The translations under genes were made by a program, and so were the position numbers. A stretch of DNA of 64,000 nt from Siderastrea siderea (Eukaryota > Cnidaria > Anthozoa > Scleractinia > Rhizangiidae): the NCBI GenBank assembly GCA_964030785.1, contig OZ034968.1:60226899-60290898 (forward strand), given 5' to 3'. The notes below the pieces were generated by a model. The model did not search any database. It was given only the letters and a program-made list of their open reading frames with translations, and had not been told where the DNA came from. Each line of letters starts with the position of its first letter. The first letter of the stretch is position 1. Below are positions 1 to 11,784 of this stretch, in pieces.

Positions 1-773
1 TCTCTTAAGATTGATGTTTCTGATCTGCCTTTTAACATAAGGTGGTTCTTGTTGTAACTCCTACAGAGATTTAGGTTAAAAAATACCTAAACAGCGGGTA
101 TTTATTTTCCTAATCTGGCTTAAGCCTCTCATGATTCGTGGAAAGGTAAAAACGAAAAGCAAAATGGTTAAAAACATGTTTCTGACATGTGTCTGTGACA
201 CTGGTGATACATGTACTCACCTTTGGTATCGTTCTTTCCAGTTGCTTACTTGTCTTGTTCAAAAAAAACCACGGTACTGGGTCGATTGGGTGGTTCAGCA
301 GTGTTTTTTAAACACTACAATAATCTGGAAGTTCGCTCGAGTTCACTCAAAACGCAGGCTGGCATTCGATATTCCCCTTGCTCTGAAGCTCAGCCAATGT
401 CAGACACGATGTTTTTATCCTTCATGTTTGTCCCCTACGATCAGTTCTTTTTAGGGCAGATACCAGTTCTATGCACTGTTCAGATGAACAGAAATTCACA
501 AGATCCCCAAAGATCAGCTTTTAACTTTTCAAAAACTTCACTGATCCTCACAATTTCGATCATCAAACAAAATGGCTGCCTGCTAAACGCCCGGATGAAA
601 AGAGACTGGAGCAGAGGTAGCCAGTTTCCCGCCGTTTTCGCCGCTTGCCGGGCATGCCTCTCTTTGGCCAACCACAACCAAGATAGAACTGACGCGTACT
701 AAGTGAGTCGAGAGAGAAAAGATACCGCTGCGTTTGGAAGACCTTTTGGAGAATAATTTTTCTACTTTTTGAC
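1..773. other. stretch without recognisable gene
   Basis: Two overlapping open frames lie here on the plus strand (131-454 and 211-702, the longer 163 codons), but neither resembles a known family and they overlap each other in different frames. I see no splice-site pattern, domain or repeat. It could include an exon of a gene that begins outside the window, but nothing supports that directly. Confidence 0.3.
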
Positions 774-1258
774 TTATGCGCCGATCAATTCGAAAGTTCA
801 ACATCCCCCCCCCCCGGGCAACCCCCCGGGCATTTGAACTTTTTAAGATTGGCTTGTTCAAATTCCCTACCCTCGGGACAAAAAAGCCGTTCAAATGCCC
901 CACCAATTACTACTAAAATACCTCTCCTCAAAGACAAATTTCGTTTTCAATCAAACACTTTACACGCTTTTCAGAGAGATATGTCGTAATGGCACCTTCA
1001 AAAGTCTTTTAAAGACCCTTTTTGAAAGAGTTATTCACTAAGAAAGGGGAAATTCTGTCTTGTAATTCCGTTAAACCCTGCAAAAACCGAAAAAAACTCA
1101 CGGGCGTATTACGTCAGAACAAGAGATAAATCCGGCTCAAATTCCCCACCCTTCAAACGCAACGTTCAAATTCCCCCCTCCCCGGGCACTATGCACAGTC
1201 AAATGCCCGGGGTATGCCCGGGGGGGGGGGTTGAAGTTTCGAATTGATCGGCGCATTA
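774..1258. mobile_element. PIF/Harbinger-like non-autonomous element (MITE)
   Basis: Terminal inverted repeats start TGCGCCGATCAATTCGAA on the left (from 777) and end with the reverse complement at 1255. They are flanked by the 3-bp direct repeat TTA at 774-776 and 1256-1258. A 3-bp TWA target duplication is typical of PIF/Harbinger elements. Just inside each end are runs of C or G around CCCGGG. There is no transposase frame inside, so it must have been moved in trans. Confidence 0.7.
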
Positions 1259-1430
1259 ACTAAGGCTAACATGGATATTACAGACTGAGGTAAGTCTCTT
1301 TGACATTTACCATTGAAAGTGCCATAAACAAGGGTACTAAAGCGTTTCTAATCAGGGTTTTTCATTTCTCGTCCCTTCTTACTTTATTAAAACGGGCTCT
1401 AAACGCACCGGGTAAACATAAGTCTTAAGC

Positions 1431-2302
1431 TTAAGGTGGCTTACTACAGTTTTTCCGAGACACAATTGCGTGCGCTGAGAAATTCTCTCTTACGCCATTT
1501 TTTTCGTGCGTGCAATACTTTACTTCATCATCGAGAAAAAGCTGAAAACACCTCTGTGATCTGGCTTGTAGAAATCGCTCGTGGCGTACTATAAACATTC
1601 TTTATCATGAATGGACGAAGTCTTCAAGTAGTTAGTGAGCGCTACCAGTACAAAATATCTGTAAAACCGTGACAAAAACCTCGAGAAGTTGTTGTAAAAA
1701 TTCTTATGTTTATCGCACGCACCATATTGCGTTATTTCAGCGCGCGCTTAAGTTGCACGCATGCTCAGTGTTGCTTACGAAGGAGGTCGTAAAAAAATTG
1801 TAAATCGACTTTTTGATCCCAGTCTACTCCAAAACTGACCGTACAACCCACAGTACAAAAATTCAAAATCAATTCATAGTAGTAAGTTTCACCTGTAGAA
1901 AAAATATTAGCAAAATCTATAAGAGATATTTGTAGAAATTCTCAAAAAAGCGAAAATTCGACATTTTCTTCATTAGCAAAACTTCTGCCTTACAGATTTT
2001 GGTTTTCTTTAGCAAGGTTGTTTATTTATAGCCACTTTACAGATCCTGAACAATTGAGGTAGGGTCATACGGCTAGATTTTGAGAAGAAAGCCCTAAAAA
2101 AGTCTTGTTTCCCGTCCCCTCCTGGCACTCGGTTTGTTTTTCTTTTATATTTTCTAAGCTTCTCGTATTTCTTTTCCAGGATAATGAGGTTTAATATCAT
2201 TTCTCTGCAACAAATGACCCAAAAGAAAACTCCGGTTGGCTTTAAACTAAAGTTTTGAAAAGGCTATCTCTCTCTTCTGAAAACTGTAGTAAGCCACCTT
2301 AA
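1431..2302. mobile_element. TTAA-flanked terminal-inverted-repeat element, non-autonomous
   Basis: The left end reads TTAA then GGTGGCTTACTACAGTTTT. The right end carries the reverse complement followed by TTAA (2299-2302). TTAA target duplication is characteristic of piggyBac-type transposition, although the terminal bases are not the usual CCC of that superfamily. The 870-bp interior holds only short frames and no transposase, so it is a non-autonomous derivative. Assignment to piggyBac is an inference from the target site alone. Confidence 0.65.
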
Positions 2303-3194
2303 GAATAAGTCTTCCTGAGACTCCATTTTGAGCTTCTTTTTGGTTTTAAAATATTAGTGTGCAGGAGCCTATCAGTGTCAATGATGCTAGCTTGTCATAA
2401 CTGAAAACCGACGATGAAGCTGGGGCTTCTTACATGCATTCTGACCGATCCTTGGATATCAGTGTTTCATGCACTATTTATCCGTACTACTCGAATTTGC
2501 GATTGGAAGCTGGTTTTCCAACCTTTTTTAACGATCAGATTCGTTTATTCATAATACACAATTTTGTTACCAAGAAAATAATCAGCTCTTGCAGCAAGGA
2601 ATGTTGAATGTTCTAACTTATTTGTCTGATTTCTTTTGGGTGATGTACCACGCACGGTGACAGAGACCAAATAATGTGTTTTCAGACGCCATGCAACAAT
2701 TTTCAAGCTTTGCCAATGGTGAGTTCTGTGTTCCATGTCCAGTTTCAATAATATTCTAAGCGACAGTACCAGAAACTGTATGTATGATGATGTTTGATGC
2801 CTGTTTTTCGATGTATGGCTTTAAATTTCTCTTCATATAGCTTTGAACTAGTTTACTCTTTTACTCCCAGGAGTGCCCACAATGAGAATTCAAGCAGTTC
2901 AAGACAAGTCAGAAATTCCTGATATAGCACTAGGTTAAAGTACGGCTAAAGAGGTTTCATTTGAATGGTCACACCATACGATTTCATCCTCAGACTCAAC
3001 AGTTAGAACCACTTTAAATGTGTCCATAACTGACTCTGGGAGTGAAAGGGATAAACCGTTGTTAGTTCCCTCTGCTTTAGCAGTATGACTGTGATAAATG
3101 GTGTTTTACCTGAGGGTCAAAACCTAACCAGCTCCCATAAGGCTGCAGTTATCAATTAAAGAAGGCCCTTTTTGGCTCTGTGTTTAGAAATTAC
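2303..3194. other. intergenic, nothing recognised
   Basis: About 890 bp between two transposons. The longest frame is 67 codons on the minus strand (2545-2748) and resembles nothing I know. No repeats or RNA-gene signals were seen. Confidence 0.3.
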
Positions 3195-3197
3195 AGC

Positions 3198-3847
3198 CAC
3201 GCCGGGCCAGCAGAGGGCACGAAGCTGCACGCTCGGAAAAACTTTTGCGTCTTTTATCCGATAGAGCTCAAACTTTGCACAATGATAGAACTTTTTATTC
3301 CAAACAATCGTATCGTTTTTGTTTTTTCATTTTAACGGTTTTTGGCGGGAAAATGACGTCACAGTGCTAAAGGCAAATTTTCAATTGTCTCTTATGGCAC
3401 AAAAAGTATATGATTCTGAAAGAACTCATTGAGATAAAGTGAAATGCGAAGAAATTATTGAAAAAGCTCGATCCGTCTTGAAGATATAAAGATCTGGATT
3501 TTATAAATGTTCTAAAAATAGTAACAAAATGGCGGAAAATTCAAACTTCCGAACTTTATATCTTCAAGACGGATCGAGCTTTTTCAATAATTTCTTCGCA
3601 TTTCACTTTATCTCAATGAGTTCTTTCAGAATCATATACTTTTTGTGCCATAAGAGACAATTGAAAATTTGCCTTTAGCACTGTGACGTCATTTTCCCGC
3701 CAAAAACCGTTAAAATGAAAAAACAAAAACGATACGATTGTTTGGAATAAAAAGTTCTATCATTGTGCAAAGTTTGAGCTCTATCGGATAAAAGACGCAA
3801 AAGTTTTTCCGAGCGTGCAGCTTCGTGCCCTCTGCTGGCCCGGCGTG
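3198..3847. mobile_element. near-perfect foldback MITE, EnSpm/CACTA-like ends
   Basis: Two arms of 294 bp (3198-3491 and 3554-3847) are reverse complements and look identical base for base by eye, separated by a 62-bp spacer. The ends are CACGCCGGGCCAGCAGAGGG. The sequence AGC lies on both sides (3195-3197, 3848-3850), a 3-bp target duplication. A CAC terminus with a 3-bp duplication fits EnSpm/CACTA elements. There is no coding capacity. The lack of divergence between the arms argues for a very recent insertion or for arm homogenisation. Confidence 0.75.
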
Positions 3848-3850
3848 AGC

Positions 3851-4420
3851 AACTTCTGTTCTTCCTCAGACCCTGGGTTTCAAATCCAATTTTGGCTACC
3901 CTTCTCTTTTCTTTATTCTTTTAATAGTTTATCACCTACAGTTTTCCCCAATTAAGCTAGCTGTTGACAGGCCATGGCCACGTCACTATAACCAGGATTC
4001 ATTGTTAATTCCCATGTACCTGACAAATCAAGTTGAATCTTGGTTGAATTTAATGAAAATCATTAATTCTCTTCTTCAACATGCAGGGATTCATGTTTGA
4101 AAAGAACAGATCACTGTCGTGGTGGTTGTGCAAGTGCTCATTGGTAGCTTTCAGTCCAGTTCATCTATCAAAGAGCGTGATGATCAGAAGACTGCAGAAG
4201 TAAATATTTCTCTATAATTCCTAGAGTAGAGAGCCACGGGGAACAGAATGGTGATCAGGCTTCATAATGTTACAAGAAAGTGGTAGGCAGCATATATTAG
4301 ATTTAATATTACATATCAAACTGTTATAATTATTAGTTAATGAAAATGATTCACCAAGTTGAGAGAATTGCTTGGGTTGTATGTATGTCACTGTGTACAA
4401 GATTGCATCAAGCATAAACA
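3851..4420. other. intergenic, nothing recognised
   Basis: The stretch contains a short minus-strand frame (part of 4221-4475) with no recognised similarity. No element ends or RNA features were seen. Confidence 0.3.
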
Positions 4421-4957
4421 TACCACATTTACTCGAACAAGCGCCGCGGCGCTTATTAAGTTTTTCGCGCCTCAAATGCGGCGCTTATTCAAGGGCGGCG
4501 CTTACTCGAGGACGGCGCTTATTTGAGGGCGGTGCTTATCTAAAAATTGGACGCGGCAAAAAAAAAAAAAATAAGAAAAGCTGAAAACAGACTACTTGCA
4601 CAAGTAACTGGAAAAAGGAAGAGAGAAGTTGGGCTTGTTGTTCCGGCAAAGTTCACGGCCTTCACAACAGAACTACGTATTGCAAAAATTCTGGACAGAA
4701 CACTTAATGGGCGAGCGGTGAAATATAATTACTCTGAACTGAAGAACATCGCTTTTGATGAAAAGAAATTTCCAGTGCTGTTTTAGAGGTGCTTTGTAGT
4801 GGTTTTTTAGTTATACGGAATTCCTCGAATAAGCGCGCGCATCGGGACCGCGGCACTTATTCGGGGGCGGCGCTTATTAACTTTTTTGTCGCAAATGAGG
4901 CGCTTATTCGAGGGCGGCGCTTGTTCGGGGGCGGTGCTTATTCGAGTAACGACGGTA
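4421..4957. mobile_element. element with GCGCTTATTCGAG-type sub-terminal repeats
   Basis: Both ends carry several copies of a motif such as GGCGCTTATTCGAGGGC in opposite orientation (4431-4545 and 4805-4947). The outermost bases are TACC...GGTA with an ACTCG...CGAGT core, giving an imperfect terminal inverted repeat. The A-rich centre has a 79-codon frame (4547-4786), lysine-rich at the start, with no recognised domain. A partial relative lies at 32636-32765. It looks like a non-autonomous DNA transposon with repeated sub-terminal binding sites; the superfamily is not determined. Confidence 0.6.
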
Positions 4958-5639
4958 AATCACACAAAAACATGACCTTAGTTTGGGAAAAAACATGCAA
5001 TGCATATGATCATTCACATATTTGAATTTTGACAAGCTGCATCATTGGTATGACAGAAAACAACAATAATATTAAGGTCTAATAAGCGAGGGATAACCTT
5101 GATAGCTTTCACTCACTGCAAATCATGTCGACACATGATTTGCAAACTCATTTTTTTTTCAGTTTTACCTTCATACTTGAACTGATGTAACAAACAACAC
5201 TCTTTTCTTGAAATTTTACATTTGACTGTTAGTCCCGAGTCACGTGCAATATGTATTGATCACAATGACTGAAGTGGAACATCAAAACACTTTGTTTTCA
5301 CAGTGAAATGAATTTATTGCTCTTCTGGAGAAAATAATAGTTTGTGCACATTTATGTAGTCAAATCTTGATTCATTACCTTACGTAATTTATTTGTGAAA
5401 AACATCTTTCATTGTAAATCAAGCAAAGTACATATTACACTTGAATTTTTCTACAAAGTTTTTAGTTTAATTGTTGTTTTGTTTTCATTCACTGCAAACA
5501 TAGCTGTTTGAGCTTAAATTCTTGAGAAGCCCTGAGAGAAGGATCTTTCCAGGAAATCAATCATTTACCACTATATTTTATGTGCAAATGCACTAGCACG
5601 CAAGGCCAAAATATTTCATTCTATTTAAGCATTAGAAAA
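4958..5639. other. intergenic, nothing recognised
   Basis: AT-rich sequence with no frame of note. No repeat structure was seen before the minisatellite that follows. Confidence 0.3.
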
Positions 5640-6475
5640 TCACAAAGGCCTGGAAAGCCCTATTTTCCAGGCCTTTGGGGTAAGTGTGCTAAAACTTTCT
5701 GTGTTTCTTGCATACAGGGAAAAGCCAGGAAAGTATGGAATATTTTTTCTTGGCTTTCCATGCTTTTCCAGGCTTTTCGGGTATAGAATTCTGCGCTTTC
5801 CAAGAAACCGTGGAATCCCGGAAAACTGGGTGTCGATTCCATGCTTTTCACACCTTTTTATACATAAGGAAAAGCCAGGAGAGCGTGGAATATTTATTCT
5901 TGGCTCTCCATGGTTTTCCAGACTTTTCGGGTTGGTATTCCATGCTTTCCAAGAAACCGTGGAGTCCTGGAAAGCCCGGAAAGCTTGGAATCATTCCTGG
6001 CTTTCCGCGCTTTTTTGCACATAGGGAAAAGTCTGGAAAGCGTGGAATATTTATTCCTGGCTTTCCACGCTTTTCCAGGCTTTTCAGGTTGGTATCCCAT
6101 GCTTTCCAAGAAACCGCGGAATCCTCGAAAGCTGGGAATCATTTCTGGCTTTCCGCGCTTTTTTTGCACATAGGGGAAAGCCAGGAAAGCGTGGAGCACT
6201 TCTTCCTGGCTTTCCAAGCTTTCCCAGGCTTTTGGGAATAACATTCCTAGCTTTCCAGGAGACAGTGGAATCTTGGAAAGCCCGGAAAGTGCGGAGTCTC
6301 TTGGCTTTCCACGCTTTCCAGGATTTCCTGGAAAGCGTGGAAAGCCAAGAGTCTCCGCGCTTTCCTGGAAAGCCAAGAGACTTCTGGCTTTCCTGGCTTT
6401 TCCTTATGTGCAAAAAAGCGTGGAAAGCCAGGAATTTTTCCGCGGAATTCCGGGGATTTCTTGGCTCTTTTTTGC
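5640..6475. repeat. quasi-palindromic minisatellite, ~155-bp unit
   Basis: Units recur at about 155 bp, recognised by a CACATAGGGAAAAG-like segment near 5705, 5857, 6015 and 6166. Each unit is a string of GGAAAGC and GCTTTCC motifs, so the array is self-complementary at short range. The last part (about 6290-6430) runs in the opposite orientation, making the whole array an imperfect foldback. Several long overlapping frames on both strands rich in Phe, Pro, Lys and Arg are by-products of the repeat and are not genes. Confidence 0.8.
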
Positions 6476-6479
6476 AGGG

Positions 6480-8690
6480 GACTGGTTTTGCATGTCTTTA
6501 GCATTTAAGTTACCTCTTAGGAAAACTTTTCTTCCCAGCTTTCTAAACCGCTGGTCAATAAACAATTTCCGTTTTCCTTTGTCGTTCACTTCAGGATATT
6601 TTTTTAATCCAAAAGGCTTAAAGATAAGTGTTTTGAATACCCCCATGCCAGCAGTCTTATATCAACGTTTCTCTTAATGTTGTCAGCTTTGCTATTCCAT
6701 CGAAAGTCATCGTTAGAACAGGTTATTTATTTTTTTAAACATCTTGATACTTGGTTTGAAGGGTTGAAGTAATTTGGACATGAAGTGCCAAGGATCTTGA
6801 AGGCTATAACTTTTCCAGAAAGACTAAGCCGACAGGTCCACCAGAAGGGAGGGGAGGGTAGATGAGGAGATCCTTGTCGGAAATTTTAAACAGAGAATCC
6901 CTGTCAGGTGCCGGGCCTTAGAGTTGAAATAGAGAGCCGATCATGAGTTAATTTCCTATCTTTGAATAAAATCATTTAGGCTGTTTTGAACGTCCCATGC
7001 TAGCCTAACATAGGCACAAGCATAAGCCAAGCAGCGCAATGTCTTAAACCATGGCAGGGCGAAGCTGCAATATATATGAGCAAATACTCACTTTCTTTCT
7101 TCTCTCGCGCTTGTTTTTATGCTGTGCTTACAAATGCTTGCGAGGTACCGGCTAGCACATAGGCGTTCAGTTCTTATGGATTCGGCCCTCTCATACAACC
7201 ACAACAATCGATTTGAATCCACTCAGGGGTTTGTGTACCCTGGCCATGATAAGCAGAGGTTTGAGGGTCGTACGTTTGCTTGTGGCCGCGTGCACGATAA
7301 ACGTCTTTCGACCCGGGGTAGGGGCGGTACAACCGTGAGGGGCTCCGCATGGAATTGAACCAATCAGAATGGGAAAACCAAAATGGTACAAGTTTTGTTG
7401 CCCTTCTGCTTTGAAGGGTAATGAGTCTAAAATGCAGACTTGTTCACAGTAAGAGGACTAGCACAAACGAAATACCGTTTTCTCGATTAAACGCCAGAGG
7501 TGTTTATTTAAAACTGGAACTCGTAGGCCCGGCGTTTACTAAACAGGGAAATTTGGGGGGGGGGGGGGGGGCACCCTGCAATCCTCTACGGAAATAATTG
7601 AACTGAGAGACTCGAAACGAGTCTGGCATGAATTCCAAACCCCACCCTGAACTGCACGCACGATTTCAGTCATCAGGCTTCTTTGAGTTTTCAAAATTTA
7701 TTCTCAATGAAATGTTGCTGGCTGCATATGCTCATGATCAAGAGGTATAACAAAACTAAATTTGAAATTAAAATTACTCATTAGTACATGTCAGCAGTTG
7801 CGTAGCTGAAGATGAAAAGGAACGCTTAAAGACTTATTACGCTATTATTGTGACAAAATCATGGCTGAACAATCAGACTTAACCCATATCCGCAACGGCA
7901 AAGTCATCAGTGAAGAATTTCATCTTGCAGTTCAGGACGATTTCCCAAATAAATGCATGTGACAGCACTGACTGTCATTGGGGCCTTAAGGAATTTTTGG
8001 TCTGGTACATATTGGTAAACCGACCACCGTTTGCCATTCCAGTAAATTGTGGGAGCTTTTAGCCAGAAAATTTGGAAGAAAAACACTCTTAATCTTAACG
8101 ATAAACACAAATTTTAGCCGTTCCGACAAATTGAGGTTTGTTTTCTTTTGAGCCTCTTAACATTTTTAGGTGATCACCATATTTGGAAGTTCCTCTAAGT
8201 TCCTCACGGTACCGCCGAGGGAAAAAACGGAAGACAGCAGCTTTTGCAAACATCTTTATGGCTACCCTGGATCCCAGAGGTTTCTCTCGCGTGCTTTCGT
8301 GGAGCAGTGGTCGGCTACAGACCGACGTGATAGGCTTGACTTCAGTTAGCACGTAAAAACGTACCCGAGAAACTCTTCTGGTACCCTGGGCACTTTATAG
8401 CGAAAGTTGAAACAGACTATTTAACAAAAGCACCCTTTCGGTTTCCCACATAAATAACACAGTTCATTGAACAAGCCTACAGCCACCACCTGGCTCACAA
8501 GGCCAAAAGTTCTGACTGAAACATCTTTCTTGGACACTGTTTGTACAAACGCTAGCTGCTCTGTTCAACCTTAAGCAATTTTTTCGTCACAACAAGCAAG
8601 CGGAGTAAATACGACTTTTTGAGCAGATAGGCACGATCAAAAGTAACTTTTTTTATTAGTCACCAGCAACAGAACGTATAAATTGCAGAT
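6480..8690. other. 3' flank of duplicated unit, no gene
   Basis: Frames of 60 to 85 codons occur here (7119-7358, 7191-7391, 8095-8352). The equivalent stretch of arm A' has frameshifts relative to them, so none is conserved as protein. A run of 18 or so G at 7554-7571 is matched by a C run at 60879-60896 in the mirror arm. I find no recognisable gene; conservation reflects the duplication. Confidence 0.45.
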
Positions 8691-8699
8691 CAGGTGGAG

Positions 8700-8930
8700 T
8701 TATATTCACTCTGTCTCTAGCAGTGTGAAAACATTACGCTAATGTCACTCCATCAAAGTAAAGGCATCCCTCTACTCTCTGTACACAGCTATTTTAGACA
8801 CTCTTGAGGTATCTCTGGCCAAGGGAGAGTGACAAGCCTTTCACAACTATAGCTGCTGAACATTGGTGTAATCCCCATCATGATTTGTGACATCAGTGCA
8901 GTGGTCAATACTGCACCTTACGGGCACGGC
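8700..8930 (-). pseudogene. extra terminal-exon remnant of GFP-like gene (arm A)
   Basis: Read on the minus strand, the segment resembles the last coding exon and 3' end of the GFP-like genes. It keeps a TNHDGDYTNV-like stretch and then hits a stop (QQL*). It lies about 270 bp beyond the main exon 5 remnant (9193-9325), the same arrangement as at 36709-36807 in block B. It is the arm A member of an old tandem duplication of the terminal exon. Confidence 0.6.
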
Positions 8931-9192
8931 TTCGCTTTCGGCGATTCGCGAATTTAAAGACTGTTCAACCCAAAGCTATCTTAAGAATTTTCTTTCGTCA
9001 AGCAAGCTGAATAGACAGGACCGTTTTGAGCGAATAGCTACGATGTTTGAGGAACGCAAATGACTTGTTTTTCAGTCAGCAGCAAAGCAGCATATAAATT
9101 GTCAGGTAGAGTTTTATTTTCTCGATCTCTACAAAAACATTACACTAATTAGTTCCATATAGCACCGCGATTTTAGACATTCTCGAGGTGTA

Positions 9193-10793
9193 TTAAGCCA
9201 GGGGAGAGAGACAGGCTTCAGTCTGACATCTCTTGCCGCTCGACGTTGTTGTAATTTCGACAATGCTGTGGTCAACACAGAGAAATCCTGGCATCGCGAC
9301 AGCTGTGGGATTCTCGGGTTTTGCTCTGCAAAGGAACACAGCAACAGAGATGAGATGAGTGACAATGTTGGAGGTATGGGCTTTCTTTAGAGAAGAAGGT
9401 GAAATTTCGAAAATAATTCTCAGCCTCCGAAAATGAGGAGAAAATCCTCAAATATGAGAAGTGAACATCCTGCCGATAATAACCTCACTCTCCCCTGCAA
9501 GCGCCCCAGAATAGGGTAAGCTGTTGAGCTGACTCCATTTACTTCTCACAAGGAAAGTAAAATGGCCATTTTAGGTTCCAGATATAAGTGCTAACACACA
9601 GTAATTCAAGGCTTACGAAAATATCACGGCGCATTACAAGTCGGCGGTCCTCGTCGTACCTTTTACGGTGTTTTAATTTTTAAGCGATTACCGTTGGAGA
9701 GCATAGATTACATACGTACGAAATCTTCGTTAGAACTAGTACCTCTTGGATGTCAGTCGAATAAAAGCAAACGAGGGTGAGGATGGGAAGGTAGAAGAAA
9801 TATACGTCTCAGTCTATGAACTGCAGTTATTCTCAGAGTCACTTACTTATAAATTGTTTTGAAGTGACTTGCGTAACAGCCACCTAATTCGAGTTTCGAG
9901 TCGTCAGTCTCGCCCAACAGATAATTTTGTTTCACGTACAGCCTCTTTGTGACTGGCATTCATTCCACTCCCCCGCATAATAGGTCCAATTGGAGAAAAG
10001 TTCACACCCACAACCAGTACTTCATAGTGGCAACAGTTGCCTTTCATTCTATCGACACAAAAAATGATACTACAATGTCAGTTTGGGCGATAAATTTATT
10101 TTGAGATTATATCTCATAGTGCTTGCTTAAAAGACGGGTTGATCGCGCATAAACTAGCCAGGATACAGTTAATCATTACAGTGAACGCTGCCGAGCGACG
10201 CTATGCTCTGGTTCAGTGTTTGTCATGCTGTACAGAGTAGTTCTAACGTTAAAGTCTGTACATAAAATAATCAAGTGTGACCATTCAAATGAAAGCTAGC
10301 GAGTAGTTTTTTACCCTGGCGATGTTCATGTTTCAATATTTTACAAAATGATCTTGTTCTAAGAATTTTACCCTGTTTTAAGCCCGGGTGTTCCTGTGAG
10401 TGGAATAGACACAACAGGAATACTCACAGTTTGCAACTCATATTGATATTCCCCCACTGCTAAAAAGAATGTTTGTAATGGCCAGGTATATCTGCAGCGC
10501 GTTCAACGAAGGGTTTGTTCCAATATATACACATTGGAACAGCGTTCCTTAACAAAATAGCGAGGGCTTACCTTGAGTGACAAACAAAAACCTCCATGCT
10601 TTGTAAGCCCCTAAGCATAACACAAAATGGTGGAATATAATCATCAAAAGCATTCCCGAGTCACGAGTTTATTTAATTCCAATTGACCCTCTTCCCTGCC
10701 CTATTGTCTTTTTCTTTACTCCCATCGTAACGTTACATTATAGTTGAACTTTGATTTCGCAGAGAGCCTAAAAAAAAAAAATAAATAAAATAA

Positions 10794-10872
<79 letters not shown>

Positions 10873-11784
10873 TGGTCATAAAAGGCCATTCTGGGTGCCT
10901 CAGGGTCGAATTGAGGTTTCACTGAAATTACTCAATCTCAACGCCATTAAAAAGATAAAAATTAAGATCCTTGCATTCAAAAAGTAACTCCACCTTACCA
11001 CAATGCTATTTCTCTCTCCCTTTGTACCCTAAAACAATAGCTGAATTTAAAATGTTGCAGCCAAACTAATAAAATTAAATGGAATACCTATAGAAACACA
11101 AGAGCAGCTTAGGGTCAAATAGAGATTTCCACGAAAAATTTGTTTGGTTGTTACCGTGATGACACCATTAACAGGACAAAAGATTAAGATCCATGTGGGT
11201 AAAAACTGCTGCAATACCACTGCTACCGCTGCAATACTTGCTGCAATACCACTTTTCTCTCTTTGTATTGTTATGTAATAGCTGCGTTTTTCATTTCCCA
11301 ACGAAGCTAATAAAACTAAATAAAACACCGAGATACAAAAGCGAAGGCAACTTACGATCAGCTAGAGGTTTCTATGCAATCTCAACATCACTAAAACATA
11401 AAAGCTTAAGATCCTTTAAGGTAAAAACTTAGTTAAACTTGCCATAAGTACCTCTTCTTTCTCTCTTTACAAGTACTGTTACATAATGTAAGTTATGTAA
11501 TAGTTGAATTTTTGCATTTTGTGGTAAAGCTAATAAAGCAACAAAAAATAACATAACTATACATAACTGGTGATTACATAGCTGGTGTTTCAGCAAGTGG
11601 CCACTTGTTGACCACTGCAACCTCCACTTGATTTAAAACATAACATTTTAAGATCCCCGTATCTGAAAAACGACTCAACTTACTCAAGCGGTTTGCCCCC
11701 TGGCTTTACCTTCAGGGTGAAGAGGTGGCCATTTGTACAGCCCTTCAAGTGGAGTTTGGTTATCATCTCTTTCTAAATCTTACT
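9193..11784 (-). pseudogene. GFP-like protein pseudogene (arm A)
   Basis: Exon remnants can be aligned with the intact genes in order: exon 2 at 11684-11784 (101 bp, same length as the intact exon), exon 3 at about 10432-10610, exon 4 at about 9846-10065 and exon 5 at 9193-9325. Exon 2 carries an in-frame TAG at the fourth codon after the splice site. The chromophore tripeptide reads Ile-Tyr-Trp, so the essential Gly is lost. Exon 4 has a small deletion that shifts the frame, and exon 5 has lost about 6 bp net, so the catalytic Glu falls out of frame. No TATA box or first exon like that of the intact genes was found upstream. The gene cannot make a normal barrel protein. Confidence 0.85.
10797..10872. 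repeat. (AAT)n microsatellite
   Basis: About 25 tandem AAT units lie inside intron 2 of the arm A pseudogene. The mirror arm has only a short interrupted ATT stretch at the same place (near 58257), so expansion took place after the duplication. A 68-codon minus-strand frame of poly-Ile here is an artefact of the repeat. Confidence 0.95.

Noticed and set aside
211..702. Frame of 163 codons at the left end
   Set aside because: No recognisable domain, overlaps another frame, and composition looks random. It may be worth a search but cannot be called.
3198..3223. CTCF binding site
   Set aside because: The motif likeness is real but it is the terminal repeat of a transposon, and CTCF is thought to be absent from cnidarians.
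3855..3900. tRNA T-loop-like GGGTTTCAAATCC
   Set aside because: It has an extra base in the B box and no cloverleaf around it; it lies right beside a transposon end. No tRNA gene called anywhere in the window.
5686..6677. Overlapping frames up to 177 codons
   Set aside because: They are produced by the GGAAAGC minisatellite. No unique protein sequence or start context.
8095..8352. Minus-strand frame of 85 codons in arm A
   Set aside because: Frameshifts and stops in the mirror arm. Probably non-coding flank.
10716..10922. Poly-isoleucine frame on the minus strand
   Set aside because: It is the AAT microsatellite read in frame.
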